Source: Prevotella sp. (GTDB lineage: Bacteria; Bacteroidota; Bacteroidia; Bacteroidales; Bacteroidaceae). From it: DNA of 64,000 nt. Location of the stretch: positions 150,279-214,278 of the forward strand of contig JAFZAP010000054.1 of NCBI GenBank assembly GCA_017557185.1. Reading direction: 5' to 3'. Each line of letters begins with the position of its first letter. The first letter of the stretch is position 1. Both the position numbers and the translations under genes were made by a program. Positions 50,788 to 59,237 of the stretch are shown in pieces. The notes under the pieces were generated by a model. The model saw only the letters and a program-made list of their open reading frames with translations. It searched no databases and was not told the origin of the DNA.

Positions 50788-52641
50788 ATGGAAGAATACA
50801 TTGTTTCAGCACGTAAATACCGCCCGATGACCTTCGATAGCGTCGTCGGACAGTCGGCGCTCACCACAACGCTGAAGAATGCCGTGCGCAGTGGAAAGCT
50901 CGCCCATGCCTACCTGTTCTGTGGTCCGCGGGGCGTGGGAAAGACCACTTGCGCTCGCATCTTCGCCAAGGCCATCAATTGCATGGCGCCGACCGAGGAG
51001 GGTGAGGCTTGCAACCACTGCGAGTCGTGTCAGGCCTTCAACGAGCAGCGGTCGTACAACATCTTCGAACTCGACGCAGCATCGAACAACTCGGTCGAGA
51101 ACATCAAGTCGCTCATGGAGCAGACGCGCATACCACCGCAGGTGGGACGCTACAAGGTGTTCATCATCGACGAGGTGCACATGCTTTCCACGCAGGCCTT
51201 CAATGCGTTCCTGAAGACGCTGGAGGAACCGCCATCGCACGTCATCTTCATCCTTGCCACGACTGAGAAGCACAAGATTCTGCCCACGATCATCTCGCGT
51301 TGCCAGATCTACGACTTCGAGCGTATGTCGGTGGAGAACACCATCGCCCATCTGAAGCGCGTGGCCGAGCAGGAGGGAATCCAGTATGAGGAGGAGGCTC
51401 TGGCGATTATTGCCGAGAAGTCTGATGGCGGCATGCGCGACGCTCTGAGCATCTTCGACCAGGCAACGTCGTTCTGTCAGGGCAACATCACCTATCAGAA
51501 GGTCATCGAGGATTTGAACGTGCTCGATGCCGACAACTACTTCCGCATTGTTGATTTGGCGCTTGAGAACAAGGTGACTGATATCATGGTGCTGCTCAAC
51601 CAAATCATCGGACGTGGCTTCGACGGCGGACACCTTATCAACGGACTGGCTGCCCACGTGCGCAATGTGCTCATGGCGAAGGATGCGCAGACGCTGCCGC
51701 TGCTCGAGGTAAGCAAGCAACAGCGCGAACGCTATCAGCAACAGGCACAGAAGGCTCCCATACCGTTCTTGTATAAGGCGCTGAAGATTATGAACCAGTG
51801 CGACCAAGGCTATCGACAGTCGTCGAACAAGCGGCTGCTCGTTGAGCTCACCCTTATCCAGGTGGCGCAGATCACGCAGCCAGACGATGCCGATGCCAGT
51901 GCGGGGCGTAGCCCTAAGCGATTGAAATCCCTGTTTCGGAAACTTCTTAACAACGCTCAACAACCGAAGGCGAGTCGGCAGGGTGCCGCCGTTGAGCGTC
52001 GACAGACAGAGCGCGAGGCAGCAAAAGCCGATGCGCCTAAGGAATATGTCACTCCACAGCAAGAGTTGGCAGCAGCTTCTAACGTTGCCGACCATGCTGC
52101 TTCACTAAAAACGACGGCCTCTAAGGCTACAGCGGCTCCTGCAGCATCGGTCATTTCTCCGACGGCAACACCGAATCTGAAACTCGATGAGCTTGGTATT
52201 ACCTTCCAGCGATTGCGCAAGGGAGAACAGAAAAAAGCGGCTGAGGCTGATCCGGAAATCACAAACAAAGAGGAGAAAAAGGTTTTCACTGAGGAGGATT
52301 TGCAGAATGCATGGATTGCCATGTGCAATCGAATGCCGCAGAAGTTGGTGGCTATGGCGCAGCGCATGAAGAACATGCAGCCCACTCTCATTGGGGAGGA
52401 TCACATAGAAGTGGTTGTCGACAATGACTTCCTGCTGAATGAATTGGGTGGGATAAAAGGCCGCATACGTGCCACGCTGGCCAAGGACCTTCATAACGGA
52501 CAAATAAAAATTTCACTTCGCAAGGCCGAGGCCGAGGAAGTGAAACCTGTATTGTCGAAACGTGAGATATTCGATGAAATCCGCAAGTCGAATCCCGCCA
52601 TCGAGAAACTACGCACAACGCTCGACTTGCAGTTGACATAA
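50788..52641 (+). CDS. dnaX: DNA polymerase III subunits gamma/tau
   Basis: Clamp-loader ATPase, 617 residues. ARKYRPMTFDSVVGQSALTT, Walker A GPRGVGKTT (46-54), zinc module Cys65, Cys75, Cys78, Cys81, Walker B IIDEVHMLS, and sensor SRCQIYDFERM are all in place, followed by domain III (about 245-365) and a low-complexity linker. The C-terminal about 110 residues (EEDLQNAWIAMCNRMPQKLV...) form the polymerase-binding tail of tau. A TACTTTTG -7 box at 50760-50767 lacks an obvious -33. Confidence 0.96.
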   Translation: MEEYIVSARKYRPMTFDSVVGQSALTTTLKNAVRSGKLAHAYLFCGPRGVGKTTCARIFAKAINCMAPTEEGEACNHCESCQAFNEQRSYNIFELDAASNNSVENIKSLMEQTRIPPQVGRYKVFIIDEVHMLSTQAFNAFLKTLEEPPSHVIFILATTEKHKILPTIISRCQIYDFERMSVENTIAHLKRVAEQEGIQYEEEALAIIAEKSDGGMRDALSIFDQATSFCQGNITYQKVIEDLNVLDADNYFRIVDLALENKVTDIMVLLNQIIGRGFDGGHLINGLAAHVRNVLMAKDAQTLPLLEVSKQQRERYQQQAQKAPIPFLYKALKIMNQCDQGYRQSSNKRLLVELTLIQVAQITQPDDADASAGRSPKRLKSLFRKLLNNAQQPKASRQGAAVERRQTEREAAKADAPKEYVTPQQELAAASNVADHAASLKTTASKATAAPAASVISPTATPNLKLDELGITFQRLRKGEQKKAAEADPEITNKEEKKVFTEEDLQNAWIAMCNRMPQKLVAMAQRMKNMQPTLIGEDHIEVVVDNDFLLNELGGIKGRIRATLAKDLHNGQIKISLRKAEAEEVKPVLSKREIFDEIRKSNPAIEKLRTTLDLQLT

Positions 52642-52657
52642 GAAATGTCCCTTTAAG

Positions 52658-52715
52658 CCCATTCACTCCCCTTTAAGCCCTTTATGCCCATTCACTCCCC
52701 TTTAAGCCCTTTATG
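52658..52715 (+). repeat. 29-bp tandem repeat between dnaX and asnA
   Basis: Two exact 29-bp copies (52658-52686, 52687-52715) plus flanking partial units, built of CCCATTCACTCCCC and TTTAAGCCCTTTATG. Related, in the opposite orientation, to 15541-15600. Confidence 0.85.
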
Positions 52716-52737
52716 CCCTTAAAAGCGGAGCGTTTTC

Positions 52738-53775
52738 TTAAATAATCCTGATTCCCAATGTACGGCATTCGTCGCGCATCTCCTCCGGCCATATCGATGC
52801 CTGAATCTCTCCGATATGGGCTTTATGCAACAGTACCATGCACAGACGGCTCTGGCCGATACCACCACCGATGCTCAGAGGCAGATGGTCGGAGAGCAGC
52901 TGGCGATGGAAGTATAGCTCCTTGCGTTCTTCCTGATGCTCGATGGCCAGTTGGCGCAACAGGCTTTCCTTGTTCACACGGATGCCCATCGATGACAACT
53001 CGAACGAGCGTTCCAGCACGGGATACCAAATCAGAATGTCACCGTTCAAACCTGCCAATCCGTTTTCGGCAATCGTCGACCAGTCGTCGTAGTCGGCAGC
53101 ACGGCCGTCATGCTTCTCACCATTCGACAGGCGTCCGCCAATGCCGATGACGAACACGGCGCCCATCTCCTGACAGATGGCATCTTCGCGCTCCTTCGGT
53201 GAAAGGGTGGGGTAGCGTTGCAGCAGTTCCTCAGCATGGATGAAGTGAATCTGCTCGGGCAGGAAGGGCTTCAGCTGGGGATAGGTCTCACACACCAGGT
53301 ATTCCGTACGACGAATGGCATCATAGATGCGGCGCACCACATCCTGCAAGAATTCCAGCGTGCGGTCTTCCTCGCCGATGACGGCCTCCCAGTCCCACTG
53401 GTCAACGTAGAGCGAGTGCAGGTTGTCGAGTTCCTCGTCGGCACGGATGGCATTCATGTCAGTATAGATGCCATAGCCACGCTCCACCTTCTGCTCGGCC
53501 AGCGTCAGCCTTTTCCATTTTGCCAGTGAGTGCACCACCTCGGCACGCTGTTCGCCCATGTCCTTGATCGGGAATGTCACGGGACGCTCCACTCCGTTCA
53601 GGTCGTCGTTGATACCCAGTCCCTGCAACACGAACAGCGGGGCGGTAACGCGGCGAAGCCGCAACTCCGTCGACAGGTTTTGCTGAAAAAACTCCTTAAT
53701 CTGCTTGATTCCATGCTCAGTCTGCCGCATGTCAAGCGCGGCTTGATAGCCCTTCGGCTTTATCACTATACCCAT
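52738..53775 (-). CDS. asnA: Aspartate-ammonia ligase
   Basis: Makes asparagine from aspartate, ammonia and ATP. 345 residues of the AsnA family, a class II tRNA-synthetase-like fold. VTAPLFVLQGLGINDDLNGV, VHSLAKWKRLTLAEQKVERG, LHSLYVDQWDWEAVIGEEDR and LPLSIGGGIGQSRLCMVLLH are conserved blocks. Start MGIVIKPKGYQAALDMRQTE. Convergent with dnaX; own promoter at 53807-53837. Confidence 0.95.
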   Translation of the reverse strand: MGIVIKPKGYQAALDMRQTEHGIKQIKEFFQQNLSTELRLRRVTAPLFVLQGLGINDDLNGVERPVTFPIKDMGEQRAEVVHSLAKWKRLTLAEQKVERGYGIYTDMNAIRADEELDNLHSLYVDQWDWEAVIGEEDRTLEFLQDVVRRIYDAIRRTEYLVCETYPQLKPFLPEQIHFIHAEELLQRYPTLSPKEREDAICQEMGAVFVIGIGGRLSNGEKHDGRAADYDDWSTIAENGLAGLNGDILIWYPVLERSFELSSMGIRVNKESLLRQLAIEHQEERKELYFHRQLLSDHLPLSIGGGIGQSRLCMVLLHKAHIGEIQASIWPEEMRDECRTLGIRII

Positions 53776-53806
53776 ATCTTTTTACCTTTACTTTCAATAT
53801 CCTCTG

Positions 53807-53837
53807 CAAAGGTAGTGAAAACCGAGGGAAATGCCAA
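53807..53837 (-). promoter_or_regulatory. asnA promoter
   Basis: Reverse strand: TTG (53837-53835), 20 nt, TACCTTTG (53814-53807). Confidence 0.7.
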
Positions 53838-53940
53838 ATATTTATTTGTTTTTTTCTTTTTTATCTGCCTGCGGTGCTACGTATAATATGCGTGAATGAT
53901 CCGTGAATATTATTTGACCCCAGATTCCGCTGTTTTTCTT

Positions 53941-54246
53941 CTAGGAATAAAGGAATCGGACTCAAATTATTAATAAATCTCCCATCATAAGACATAGAGA
54001 CAGAGAGTCGAACTCTGAGAAACGGAAGTAATTGAATCATGGAAGGGAGATTCCGCGCGCGGAATCATAACGTTTGACAGGTTCGGCACCAACAAACTCG
54101 TTTGTCGTGCAGACCCTATCGAACGTGTGACGATGGTGAGCATCACCATCCCCTCCATGATCCAGTTACTTCCGTCTCCTTCGATTCCTTCATTCCTTAG
54201 TTACTATGCAATCTGTGGGAAATATTAACTCTTTGTCTCTATGTCT
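53941..54246. other. ~300-bp self-complementary region before tRNA-Arg
   Basis: No protein gene. Several long complementary pairs are seen: CTAGGAATAAAGGAATCGG (from 53941) with TCGATTCCTTCATTCCTTAG (54181-54200); AGACATAGAGACAGAGAG (53991-54008) with CTCTTTGTCTCTATGTCT (54229-54246); ACGGAAGTAA...ATCATGGA (54022-54043) with TCCATGAT...TTACTTCCGT (54154-54175). Local hairpins: GATTCCGCGCGCGGAATC, ACAAAC/TTTGT-type at about 54091-54104, and GATGGTGA/TCACCATC at 54132-54150. The first two pairings interleave, so they cannot form together except as a pseudoknot. Either a structured RNA or a MITE-like element. Confidence 0.55.
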
Positions 54247-54374
54247 AATTTTGAATAGGCTTTTGTGTTTTTGCAATTCAATGGGGGCAAAAAGTATATA
54301 ATTACAAAAAAACTTCCTCCTTTTTGCGAATTTCATAGTTTTTTTGTTACCTTTGCACCGCAAAAACCATTTTT

Positions 54375-54448
54375 GGTCCCGTAGCTTAGCTGAATAGAGC
54401 GTCAGATTCCGGTTCTGAAGGTCTTGGGTTTGAATCCCAACGGGATCA
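54375..54448 (+). tRNA. tRNA-Arg (anticodon CCG)
   Basis: A full cloverleaf: acceptor GGTCCCG/CGGGATC, D stem GCTT/GAGC, anticodon stem TCAGA/TCTGA with loop TTCCGGT (anticodon CCG, reads CGG), T stem TTGGG/CCCAA with loop TTTGAAT, discriminator A. CCA is not encoded. It is followed by a terminator hairpin at 54457-54504 and by two further copies of its 3' end. Confidence 0.95.
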
Positions 54449-54736
54449 CAAAAGATAAAGAGCTTTGAACGATGAAAGTTCACTTTCAATCTTCAAGGCT
54501 CTTTATTTTTTGTAGGATGGCTGGCGCCAGCCTACAGGGAAAGACGAAGTCAATTCTAAGGGATCACGAAATTCCAACAGGATCACGAAAGCTCGCTTTC
54601 AAATATTTAAGACTCCTTTTTTCTTTGTAGGATGGCTGGCGCCAGCCTACGGGAAAGACGTAGTCAATTCCAAGGGGATCATTTTAGGGATCGACGCAGT
54701 CAATTCCTCGGGATCACGAAATCCCAACGGGATCAC
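54433..54736 (+). repeat. Tandem copies of the tRNA-Arg 3' end plus palindromic downstream repeats
   Basis: AATCCCAACGGGATCAC occurs in the tRNA gene (54433-54449) and exactly again at 54720-54736; a degenerate copy (TTCCAACAGGATCAC) lies at 54572-54586. Between them, a block with GGCTGGCGCCAGCC (54519-54532 and 54634-54647) and GGGAAAGACG.AGTCAATTC is duplicated. This looks like att-site duplication at an integration point. Confidence 0.75.
54457..54504 (+). terminator. tRNA-Arg terminator
   Basis: AAAGAGC.TTTGAA..TGAAAG pairs with CTTTCA..TTCAAG.GCTCTTT around a TTCA loop, followed by ATTTTTTG. Confidence 0.8.
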
Positions 54737-56028
54737 GAAAGTTCATAGAATACACCATACCATTTCTGATATTGTTCTCTTAGAACATCAGTATTCTCAT
54801 CTTCCGGTAAAACATCCAATCTTATGCTGATAGTTTCCAAGATATTATAGCAATCTTCCATATTGCCCAAGTTATATGCATTCTGTAATTCGCCAAACTT
54901 CTCAATAATGTAGATCATTTCACGCTTGTATTCTTGTTCTTCCCTAATCTTATTCTGACGATTTTTCTTTTCTTGTTTTAATAGCTTATTCACAGCAACC
55001 ATCTTCTTTTCTATTTCCGCTACTTTCTGCTTGGTATTATCAAGTAACTGCTTGCATGGATGGTCAGACTTCGTTTTCAGGAGTTTATTGCATACACCAA
55101 TCATCAAATTTGCATCTGAGAAATTGTTGTTCTGAATGCATTCATCCACCTTTGTCAGAAGTTCATTTGCCTTAACAACTTTTTCTTTCGCATCCATAAT
55201 CATTTGCAAAAGATCATCCAGTGATGGTATATTCAAAGAAAAGTTCTCTTTTGCCTCCCCATCGCTATAGCCAGAGATGGATAAACACAAATCTCGAAAC
55301 TCAACAAGTAGTCGTTCAGCTTCATCAATTCGATTCTTTGATAGGAGTTCCTTCGCCTTTTCTATTTTACTGTTTATCTGGTTGGAAAAAGGTCTGACAT
55401 GCCCACTTTTGAAAAACTCATTCAAATCAATCTGCAACGGTTCTGCATGAGGGTTGTAATAAAGATTAGGGTCATACGACACAATGTACATGTGCTCCAT
55501 ATGAGCAGCTTCCATGTCTGCCTCCAGTCCAAGTTTCAGTAGGTATTTCGCAGCCAGATAATCATAAACCTCACCAAACATGTTCTGCATTTCGTCTGCA
55601 GTCATTGTCCCCCTCTGTGGTGGTGCTTCCATATCCTTCAATTGATAGCGTATCAAGATATGTACCCCTTGACCAGACACCGATCTCGATGCCAGCACCA
55701 CATGACTATCATTACGAAGTACGTTTATGGCCTTTTCAATCTTCTTTTTGTCATCGATATGATCTAAATCTAGAAAGCACAGGTCCGTTAGTCCCAAAAC
55801 GTGTTGCCTAGTCTTGCCTTCATACAAAATGGCGTTGGGAGTAAAAGCAGGAAAGCGAGTAATCTTCAAATTCTTGACTTTCTTCTTGGGGCCCCAAGTC
55901 AGATTCTTTCTGTAGACCTGAGTCCTGTTGCATAGTTCTTGACTGAATTCCATCATATGGACAATCTTGTCAAGCTCTGTTTCCTGAGGCCATGGAGCCT
56001 TTACACTTTCGAAGATATTTACGCGCAT
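54733..56028 (-). CDS. BT4734/VirE-N primase-like domain protein with coiled-coil C-terminus
   Basis: 431 residues from ATG 56028 (MRVNIFESVKAPWPQETELD); a TTG at 56049 overlapping the DUF3841 stop would add seven. Residues about 1-215 match the BT4734/BF3469-like family, an archaeo-eukaryotic-primase-type fold: LTDLCFLDLDHIDD gives the D-x-D motif and SRSVSGQGVHILIRYQL the S-x-H motif; MYIVSYDPNLYYNPHAEPL is family-typical. Usually this domain precedes a VirE-type helicase; here it is followed instead by about 200 residues of helices and coiled coil (KSKNRIDEAERLL..., KVAEIEKKMVAVNKLLKQEK). Downstream partner of DUF3841. Its stop overlaps the last copy of the tRNA 3' end. A role in mobile-element replication or defence is inference. 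Confidence 0.75.
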   Translation of the reverse strand: MRVNIFESVKAPWPQETELDKIVHMMEFSQELCNRTQVYRKNLTWGPKKKVKNLKITRFPAFTPNAILYEGKTRQHVLGLTDLCFLDLDHIDDKKKIEKAINVLRNDSHVVLASRSVSGQGVHILIRYQLKDMEAPPQRGTMTADEMQNMFGEVYDYLAAKYLLKLGLEADMEAAHMEHMYIVSYDPNLYYNPHAEPLQIDLNEFFKSGHVRPFSNQINSKIEKAKELLSKNRIDEAERLLVEFRDLCLSISGYSDGEAKENFSLNIPSLDDLLQMIMDAKEKVVKANELLTKVDECIQNNNFSDANLMIGVCNKLLKTKSDHPCKQLLDNTKQKVAEIEKKMVAVNKLLKQEKKNRQNKIREEQEYKREMIYIIEKFGELQNAYNLGNMEDCYNILETISIRLDVLPEDENTDVLREQYQKWYGVFYELS

Positions 56029-56045
56029 AGAAATATTGTTATTCC

Positions 56046-56696
56046 TCAATCATTGGAATTAAATCTCACGCGGGACAACTGTGTACGTTTTATATCATTC
56101 CCTTTTCTTTCCAGAAACTCAACAGAAACAATGTTCTCCATATACAATGCCCAGAATGTTGCTTGGATACTTCTGTTTCGTTTATGAGTTCTTCCAACAT
56201 CTTCATCTCGTCTATCCAAATCAAAAACTGCTTCCCAACTATCCTCTATTTCTTTCTGTATTTCTACGGGATATTCATTAAAATCCAAGAGTCTGCCTGC
56301 TTCCTTATCCAATTTATCAGTCTTTTTATCAATGCTTTTCCAATTGCTCAGTGGACATTGGTTTAAGACAGCCTGCCAACTGGAAAAAGAAGAAAGCAGC
56401 ACATCTTTCTCAGGAACCTCTATCTCCATATAGGCCGAAATGCCTTCTTGCACGTTGAATCGATTTCTTGGAGGCTTTTTTTTCTTTGCAGAATCATATT
56501 GATACCACGCCCACATAGGGTATTCTATTCCACCAATAAGCGGCTCGCCAATACGTCTTCTCATCTGATCTGCTATCCAATGATAGGCATGCATAAATAC
56601 AGGTTCGTCACCAAATGATGGCCTTGTGCAATAGGTAACCCCATCTCTCACCAACTGCTCATATATTTCTATTCCTTGTATGGTCCAAAGTCTCAT
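56046..56696 (-). CDS. DUF3841 domain protein
   Basis: 216 residues. The start MRLWTIQGIEIYEQLVRDGV, then HAYHWIADQMRRRIG and YPMWAWYQYDSAKKKKPPRN are the DUF3841 pattern; SIQATFWALYMENIVSVEFL is its conserved C-terminal part. The function of the family is unknown to me. It lies 18-21 bp from, or overlaps by 4 bp, the BT4734-like gene depending on that gene's start, so the two are surely co-translated neighbours. A TATCTTTG -7 box on the reverse strand (56822-56815) could start this pair. Confidence 0.8.
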   Translation of the reverse strand: MRLWTIQGIEIYEQLVRDGVTYCTRPSFGDEPVFMHAYHWIADQMRRRIGEPLIGGIEYPMWAWYQYDSAKKKKPPRNRFNVQEGISAYMEIEVPEKDVLLSSFSSWQAVLNQCPLSNWKSIDKKTDKLDKEAGRLLDFNEYPVEIQKEIEDSWEAVFDLDRRDEDVGRTHKRNRSIQATFWALYMENIVSVEFLERKGNDIKRTQLSRVRFNSND

Positions 56697-56828
56697 TTTG
56701 TTCTCTTTATTTGATAATATCCATACCCTCTGAATTCATATGAAAATCTTTGGGTTTCTTCACATCAGCCCTCTGCCCTCATACATCTTATATCTTTCAG
56801 CCATATTTCGTTTGCAAAGATACCACTT

Positions 56829-57656
56829 TTATTCTAACTGTTTTCTATATACAGCATCTAAAGTTTGACCATCTTTATCTTTCCAGACGAGCCAGCCGTT
56901 GTTACTACTACCGATGCAGAAGTCGGCTGCAGTGCTGGGACTTGGAAATGTCTTGTCCGATTCCAATTCTAACTTGTCACCATTACTGACGGCATAATCT
57001 TTGAGGAGCTTTTCTCTTTTCTCTTTCCAGGTAAACGATGGGACAGACGATTTTGCAATAATGCTACCCTTTAACACAGTGAAGCCATTGGTGTCATAAA
57101 AACCCTTTGCATCACAACCACGCCCCTTTGTATAGAACAAGTGTTCTTCTTTGGGCTTGGCTATATCAAAGATGTTACAACCAATAAAGGATGTAAGGAA
57201 CTTCACATCTTCAAAGAAACCCTCCATATCATCCTTCCTGTACTCAGGAAGATTGGGAGCCTTGGGCGTCTGTTTGTTTTCATTCAGCACAAATGTATTT
57301 GAAATTTTTGCCTCTGCGATGGCTCGATGCTCTAAGTATTGCACATCAGCCTTTGTCATTGCTGCATCTTTTGAGATAAACAGCAGAGCCTTTTGCCAAA
57401 AATCTTTCTTGCTATCGTGGTCTTTCACCCGCTCACGAAAATTCTCTGTTTCCCCTATGTAAGCCTTAGGCTTTGTATCCTCATCTTCGCCCAACAAGAT
57501 ATAGAATGCTGGCGTCTGCAATTCCGGTCGCTCATTCAGGATAGAAAGATTAGAGCGAGGTATCACATACATCTGGCAGATCTTATTGCTGATGAACACA
57601 TACTGAGTCCCTTTTGGATCTCCGTCTATCAAATATGTCGTTACTGTTTTGCCCAT
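56829..57656 (-). CDS. GIY-YIG nuclease domain protein with DUF4357
   Basis: 275 residues. PAFYILLG (50-56) and KAYIGETENFRERVKDH (64-80) form the GIY-YIG core with its conserved Arg; DVQYLEHRAIAEA provides the downstream Glu (about 109). The C-terminal about 50 residues (SPSTAADFCIGSSNNGWLVW) are DUF4357, common at the end of such proteins. Family members occur in restriction or mobile-element contexts as well as alone. It stands between the DUF3841 pair and the restriction-modification operon, about 145 bp from each neighbour. Substrate unknown. Confidence 0.88.
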   Translation of the reverse strand: MGKTVTTYLIDGDPKGTQYVFISNKICQMYVIPRSNLSILNERPELQTPAFYILLGEDEDTKPKAYIGETENFRERVKDHDSKKDFWQKALLFISKDAAMTKADVQYLEHRAIAEAKISNTFVLNENKQTPKAPNLPEYRKDDMEGFFEDVKFLTSFIGCNIFDIAKPKEEHLFYTKGRGCDAKGFYDTNGFTVLKGSIIAKSSVPSFTWKEKREKLLKDYAVSNGDKLELESDKTFPSPSTAADFCIGSSNNGWLVWKDKDGQTLDAVYRKQLE

Positions 57657-57676
57657 AATTCTTCTATATTGTCTTT

Positions 57677-57787
57677 CTACCAGTTTTCAGATATCATTGA
57701 CCTATCCCTGTGACATTGGTTCTGTTCTTCGTCCCACACTGCCCGCATCTTATGATTCTTATAAAACCTGATTGATATCTTACTCAT
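57677..57787 (-). pseudogene. Stub of a BRO-N-type (phage antirepressor-like) gene
   Basis: A 36-codon frame from ATG 57787 reads MSKISIRFYKNHKMRAVWDE then diverges and stops. The first about 22 residues match, from memory, the start of a Bacteroidales family (ISIRFY...VRAVWD) whose full members are several hundred residues and carry a BRO-N-like domain. The rest has been deleted, with the break about 20 bp before the GIY-YIG start. It suggests rearrangement between the two halves of the island. Confidence 0.5.
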
Positions 57788-57800
57788 ATTTTGTCTTACT

Positions 57801-59237
57801 TTATTTCTTCATTATCTCCAATCTCAATTCACTGAGGCTCCTAATTAGTTCAAACATAGACTCATCGACTAATTGATATTTAACATCCTTGGAAATCAAA
57901 TGTAGATTTGGATTGTTAAGATTTCTTTTTTTGCGACTTTGTTCTGATTTCTCTAAACTAAATTGAAGTCTTAGAAAGCGGTGCCAAAATGGTGTTGAAA
58001 AAGCATATTTTTCAGAATTTGAGTTATAATATATAATATTAAAAGAAGGACTCATCAATTCTTCTAGTTTTTCTTTTATCTGTTCACTATTAAAAGATAC
58101 CTTTCCATTGTTAACTCGTTTACAAATTTCTTTAAAAGACAATTTATCCATAACATTATGTGAAAAGGTTTTCAGTATATACCAACCTAATTCATTTTTC
58201 ACTGCAGCCTCATAAATAGACTTTAATGTATCAGAACTACGTTCGATAAATCCATCGACAGCATATTGGAAAGACTTATCATTAACATGTTGTTTTTTCA
58301 ACGTAGTATGAGTGATACCTTCTCCTTTACAAATGTCCATGCACATTTGATGGGCAAAAGCACCGAGCCTATCTGAATAGTAAACTAGTTTTTCCACTAG
58401 AGATTGAGATGGAACAACATTAAGCAAAGAAAAACCATTTTCAATAATCCTTTTAATTTCTTCATCTTTGAGTAGTGGTACAGATACCTCAGATACCCTT
58501 GTTCTCAAATTTGGATCAAGTTTTATCAATTCATGAGCAGATTGGCAGGCGCCGATGCATATTATTTTGGAGGAGGAGTAGTCATTAGCATTATCAACAA
58601 ATATTTTTATTACATCTGCTATTCGAACTTTTTCCTCTGGAGAGACCTTGTGAAAATCCTCTATCAGCCATACAATTTCTCCCTCGCCCATAAATTGAGC
58701 CAGTTTTTGAGGTGTTAGTTGAGGTGGTAACAATCTTGAATATGTATTAGATTCTTCACGCGTCGTTTCACCACCTATGCTCGCTTTTATATTGTTGTAT
58801 TCTGATGCCAATTCTCCTTTTAGTATTGAAGTCTGTTTACGGGATTTTCCAGAAATAACAAAAACATTTAACGCATCAAATGCGTTTAAAATAAGTTGCT
58901 CAAATGTTGTACTACTCTCACAATGGGTTCTTATAAATACATAATGATTCTTCCTTAAAAGATTGCGAACAGAAGATGTTTTTCCACTACCCGAATGTCC
59001 AAAAACTATTATTTGTTTACCTGGAGTAGACATTTCCGAAGATAGTAGTGAATCTATTTCCTTGCGCTCAATATAATTAATATCAGCTGCTTTTGCTGGT
59101 GTGAAAATGTCTTCAAGTTTCATTCTTGGCCGCTTGAACAATTTGAACGTAATTTTATAGAATGTATTCATATCTCTGATAATTTGTATAATACTTTCAT
59201 CTATCTTGATATAGAGTGCGCCTAACCTTTTCTTCAA
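57801..59237 (-). CDS. AAA/Orc1-Cdc6-like ATPase coupled to the restriction-modification operon
   Basis: Up to 478 residues. IIVFGHSGSGKTSSVRNLLR contains Walker A (K86), GEIVWLIEDFHKVSPEEKVR Walker B, and KIICIGACQSAHELI a sensor-like strand; a helical lid and winged-helix-like C-terminal half follow (LSFKEICKRVNNGKVSFNSE...). Codon 1 is TTG overlapping the methyltransferase stop (TTGA); an ATG at 59171 (MNTFYKITFKLFKR) leaves a 62-nt gap and is a good alternative. Not a known part of Sau3AI-type systems, which need no ATP. Might be a regulator, loader or separate effector; unproven. Confidence 0.75.
   Translation of the reverse strand: MKKRLGALYIKIDESIIQIIRDMNTFYKITFKLFKRPRMKLEDIFTPAKAADINYIERKEIDSLLSSEMSTPGKQIIVFGHSGSGKTSSVRNLLRKNHYVFIRTHCESSTTFEQLILNAFDALNVFVISGKSRKQTSILKGELASEYNNIKASIGGETTREESNTYSRLLPPQLTPQKLAQFMGEGEIVWLIEDFHKVSPEEKVRIADVIKIFVDNANDYSSSKIICIGACQSAHELIKLDPNLRTRVSEVSVPLLKDEEIKRIIENGFSLLNVVPSQSLVEKLVYYSDRLGAFAHQMCMDICKGEGITHTTLKKQHVNDKSFQYAVDGFIERSSDTLKSIYEAAVKNELGWYILKTFSHNVMDKLSFKEICKRVNNGKVSFNSEQIKEKLEELMSPSFNIIYYNSNSEKYAFSTPFWHRFLRLQFSLEKSEQSRKKRNLNNPNLHLISKDVKYQLVDESMFELIRSLSELRLEIMKK

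Noticed and set aside
52231-52244. Possible programmed -1 frameshift in dnaX at AAAAAAG giving a short gamma form
   Set aside because: A -1 shift would reach TGA after two codons, but the heptamer is out of phase for canonical A-AAA-AAG slippage, and the A6 run is short for transcriptional slippage. Not enough to call.
54190-54489. 99-codon reverse-strand frame over the tRNA gene
   Set aside because: Its central peptide is just the antisense of tRNA-Arg, a frequent false protein call; the flanks are terminator and the structured region.
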